Assembly: GCF_947499215.1 (NCBI RefSeq)
Contig: NZ_CANMNI010000002.1
Location: forward strand, 1,178,001 to 1,242,000
From: an uncultured Pontibacter sp.
Lineage (GTDB): Bacteria > Bacteroidota > Bacteroidia > Cytophagales > Hymenobacteraceae
DNA: 64,000 nucleotides
Direction of reading: 5' to 3'
Shown here: piece after piece, positions 63,687 to 64,000 of the stretch
Numbering within the stretch: position 1 is the stretch's first letter
How the letters are laid out: each line of letters opens with the position of its first letter
Translations under genes and position numbers: made by a program
Notes under the pieces: model-generated
Seen by the model: only the letters and a program-made list of their open reading frames with translations
Told to the model about the DNA's origin: nothing
Database searches by the model: none

Positions 63687-64000
63687 ATGGCAAGTTTAAA
63701 AGAGGTTAGAAGCCGCATCACATCCGTATCGTCGACTCAGCAGATCACCAAAGCCATGAAAATGGTGGCGGCTGCCAAGCTAAGACGCGCTCAGGACAAC
63801 ATTCTGAGAATGCGTCCTTATGCACAGCGACTGGGTGGCATCCTGACTAACCTGTCTTCCCTGTCCGAGGGTTCGGTGTCTAATATCTACTCTGAGAAGC
63901 GCGATGCAAACAGAGTGTTGGTAATCGTGGTGACATCTGACCGTGGTCTGGCTGGTGCTTTTAACTCTAACATTATTAAAGCAGCCAACTACTTGGCGCA
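63687..64000 (+). CDS. atpG: ATP synthase F1 subunit gamma (partial, 3' end outside window)
   Basis: 104 codons before the window ends, from the ATG at 63687. ASLKEVRSRITSVSSTQQIT and KAMKMVAAAKLRRAQ are the N-terminal helix of gamma, and VVTSDRGLAGAFNSNI is its central motif. It is the rotating shaft inside F1. Confidence 0.95.
   Translation, partial: MASLKEVRSRITSVSSTQQITKAMKMVAAAKLRRAQDNILRMRPYAQRLGGILTNLSSLSEGSVSNIYSEKRDANRVLVIVVTSDRGLAGAFNSNIIKAANYLA

Overview
The window looks like a chromosomal segment of a Bacteroidota bacterium, most likely order Cytophagales, family Hymenobacteraceae (Pontibacter-like). The reasons are gliding/type IX secretion genes (porP/sprF, gldK, gldL, gldM, gldN, sprE/porW), promoters of the Bacteroidota type (TTG, 19 bases, TAnnTTTG), few Shine-Dalgarno sequences, an ATP synthase operon with atpZ and without atpD/atpC next to atpG, and moderate GC. 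The genus is an inference. No rRNA, tRNA, CRISPR array, phage or insertion sequence was seen; this is core chromosome with some lineage-specific genes.

Layout. 1-5.4 kb (minus strand): the open end of a secreted metzincin-type metalloprotease with a TIG domain and a type IX sorting signal, an M50 site-2 protease with CBS domains, a flavin-dependent oxidoreductase and a secreted alpha/beta hydrolase. 5.5-14.5 kb: arfB, an S9 peptidase lipoprotein, a secreted protein with WPFGK repeats, three tandem genes for secreted peptides of 53-58 residues, cyanophycinase, a thioredoxin-reductase-like flavoprotein, and a FadL-type channel with an SGNH-hydrolase lipoprotein. 14.6-25.4 kb: polA, two secreted proteins of unknown function, a convergent NtrC-type regulator and hybrid histidine kinase, and a lemA-TPM-TPM operon. 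25.7-34 kb: a sugar-phosphate nucleotidyltransferase, a 2OG-Fe(II) oxygenase, prolyl oligopeptidase, an acyl-ACP thioesterase, a GNAT acetyltransferase, a DUF4286 protein, an MFS transporter and a YdeI-like protein. 34-38.4 kb (minus strand): a likely metal-uptake group made of a His-rich exported protein, a TonB-dependent receptor and two paralogous lipoproteins. 38.7-45.5 kb: htpG, a MORN-repeat lipoprotein, yraN, then lipB, an unknown gene, a DUF4271 gene and hemD. 45.6-51.3 kb: porP/sprF and gldKLMN. 51.4-58.5 kb (minus strand): sprE/porW, pbp1A and uvrC as one transcription unit. 58.8-64 kb: atpZ, a membrane protein, atpB, atpE, atpF, atpH, atpA and the start of atpG.

How the genes fit together. 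The type IX secretion genes supply the motor (GldL/GldM), the outer-membrane ring (GldK/GldN), a PorP/SprF barrel and the SprE lipoprotein; the metalloprotease at the left edge is a likely cargo. With two S9 peptidases, an SGNH hydrolase and a FadL channel, this suggests a gliding or surface-digesting life on protein and lipid. The ATP synthase and the proton-driven GldLM motor both use the proton gradient.

The two least explained signals are the tandem small-peptide genes at 8976-9591 and a 7-base motif, AGGTATA/TATACCT, found about 90 times on both strands in coding and non-coding DNA, far above random expectation and thin in the gld and atp operons.
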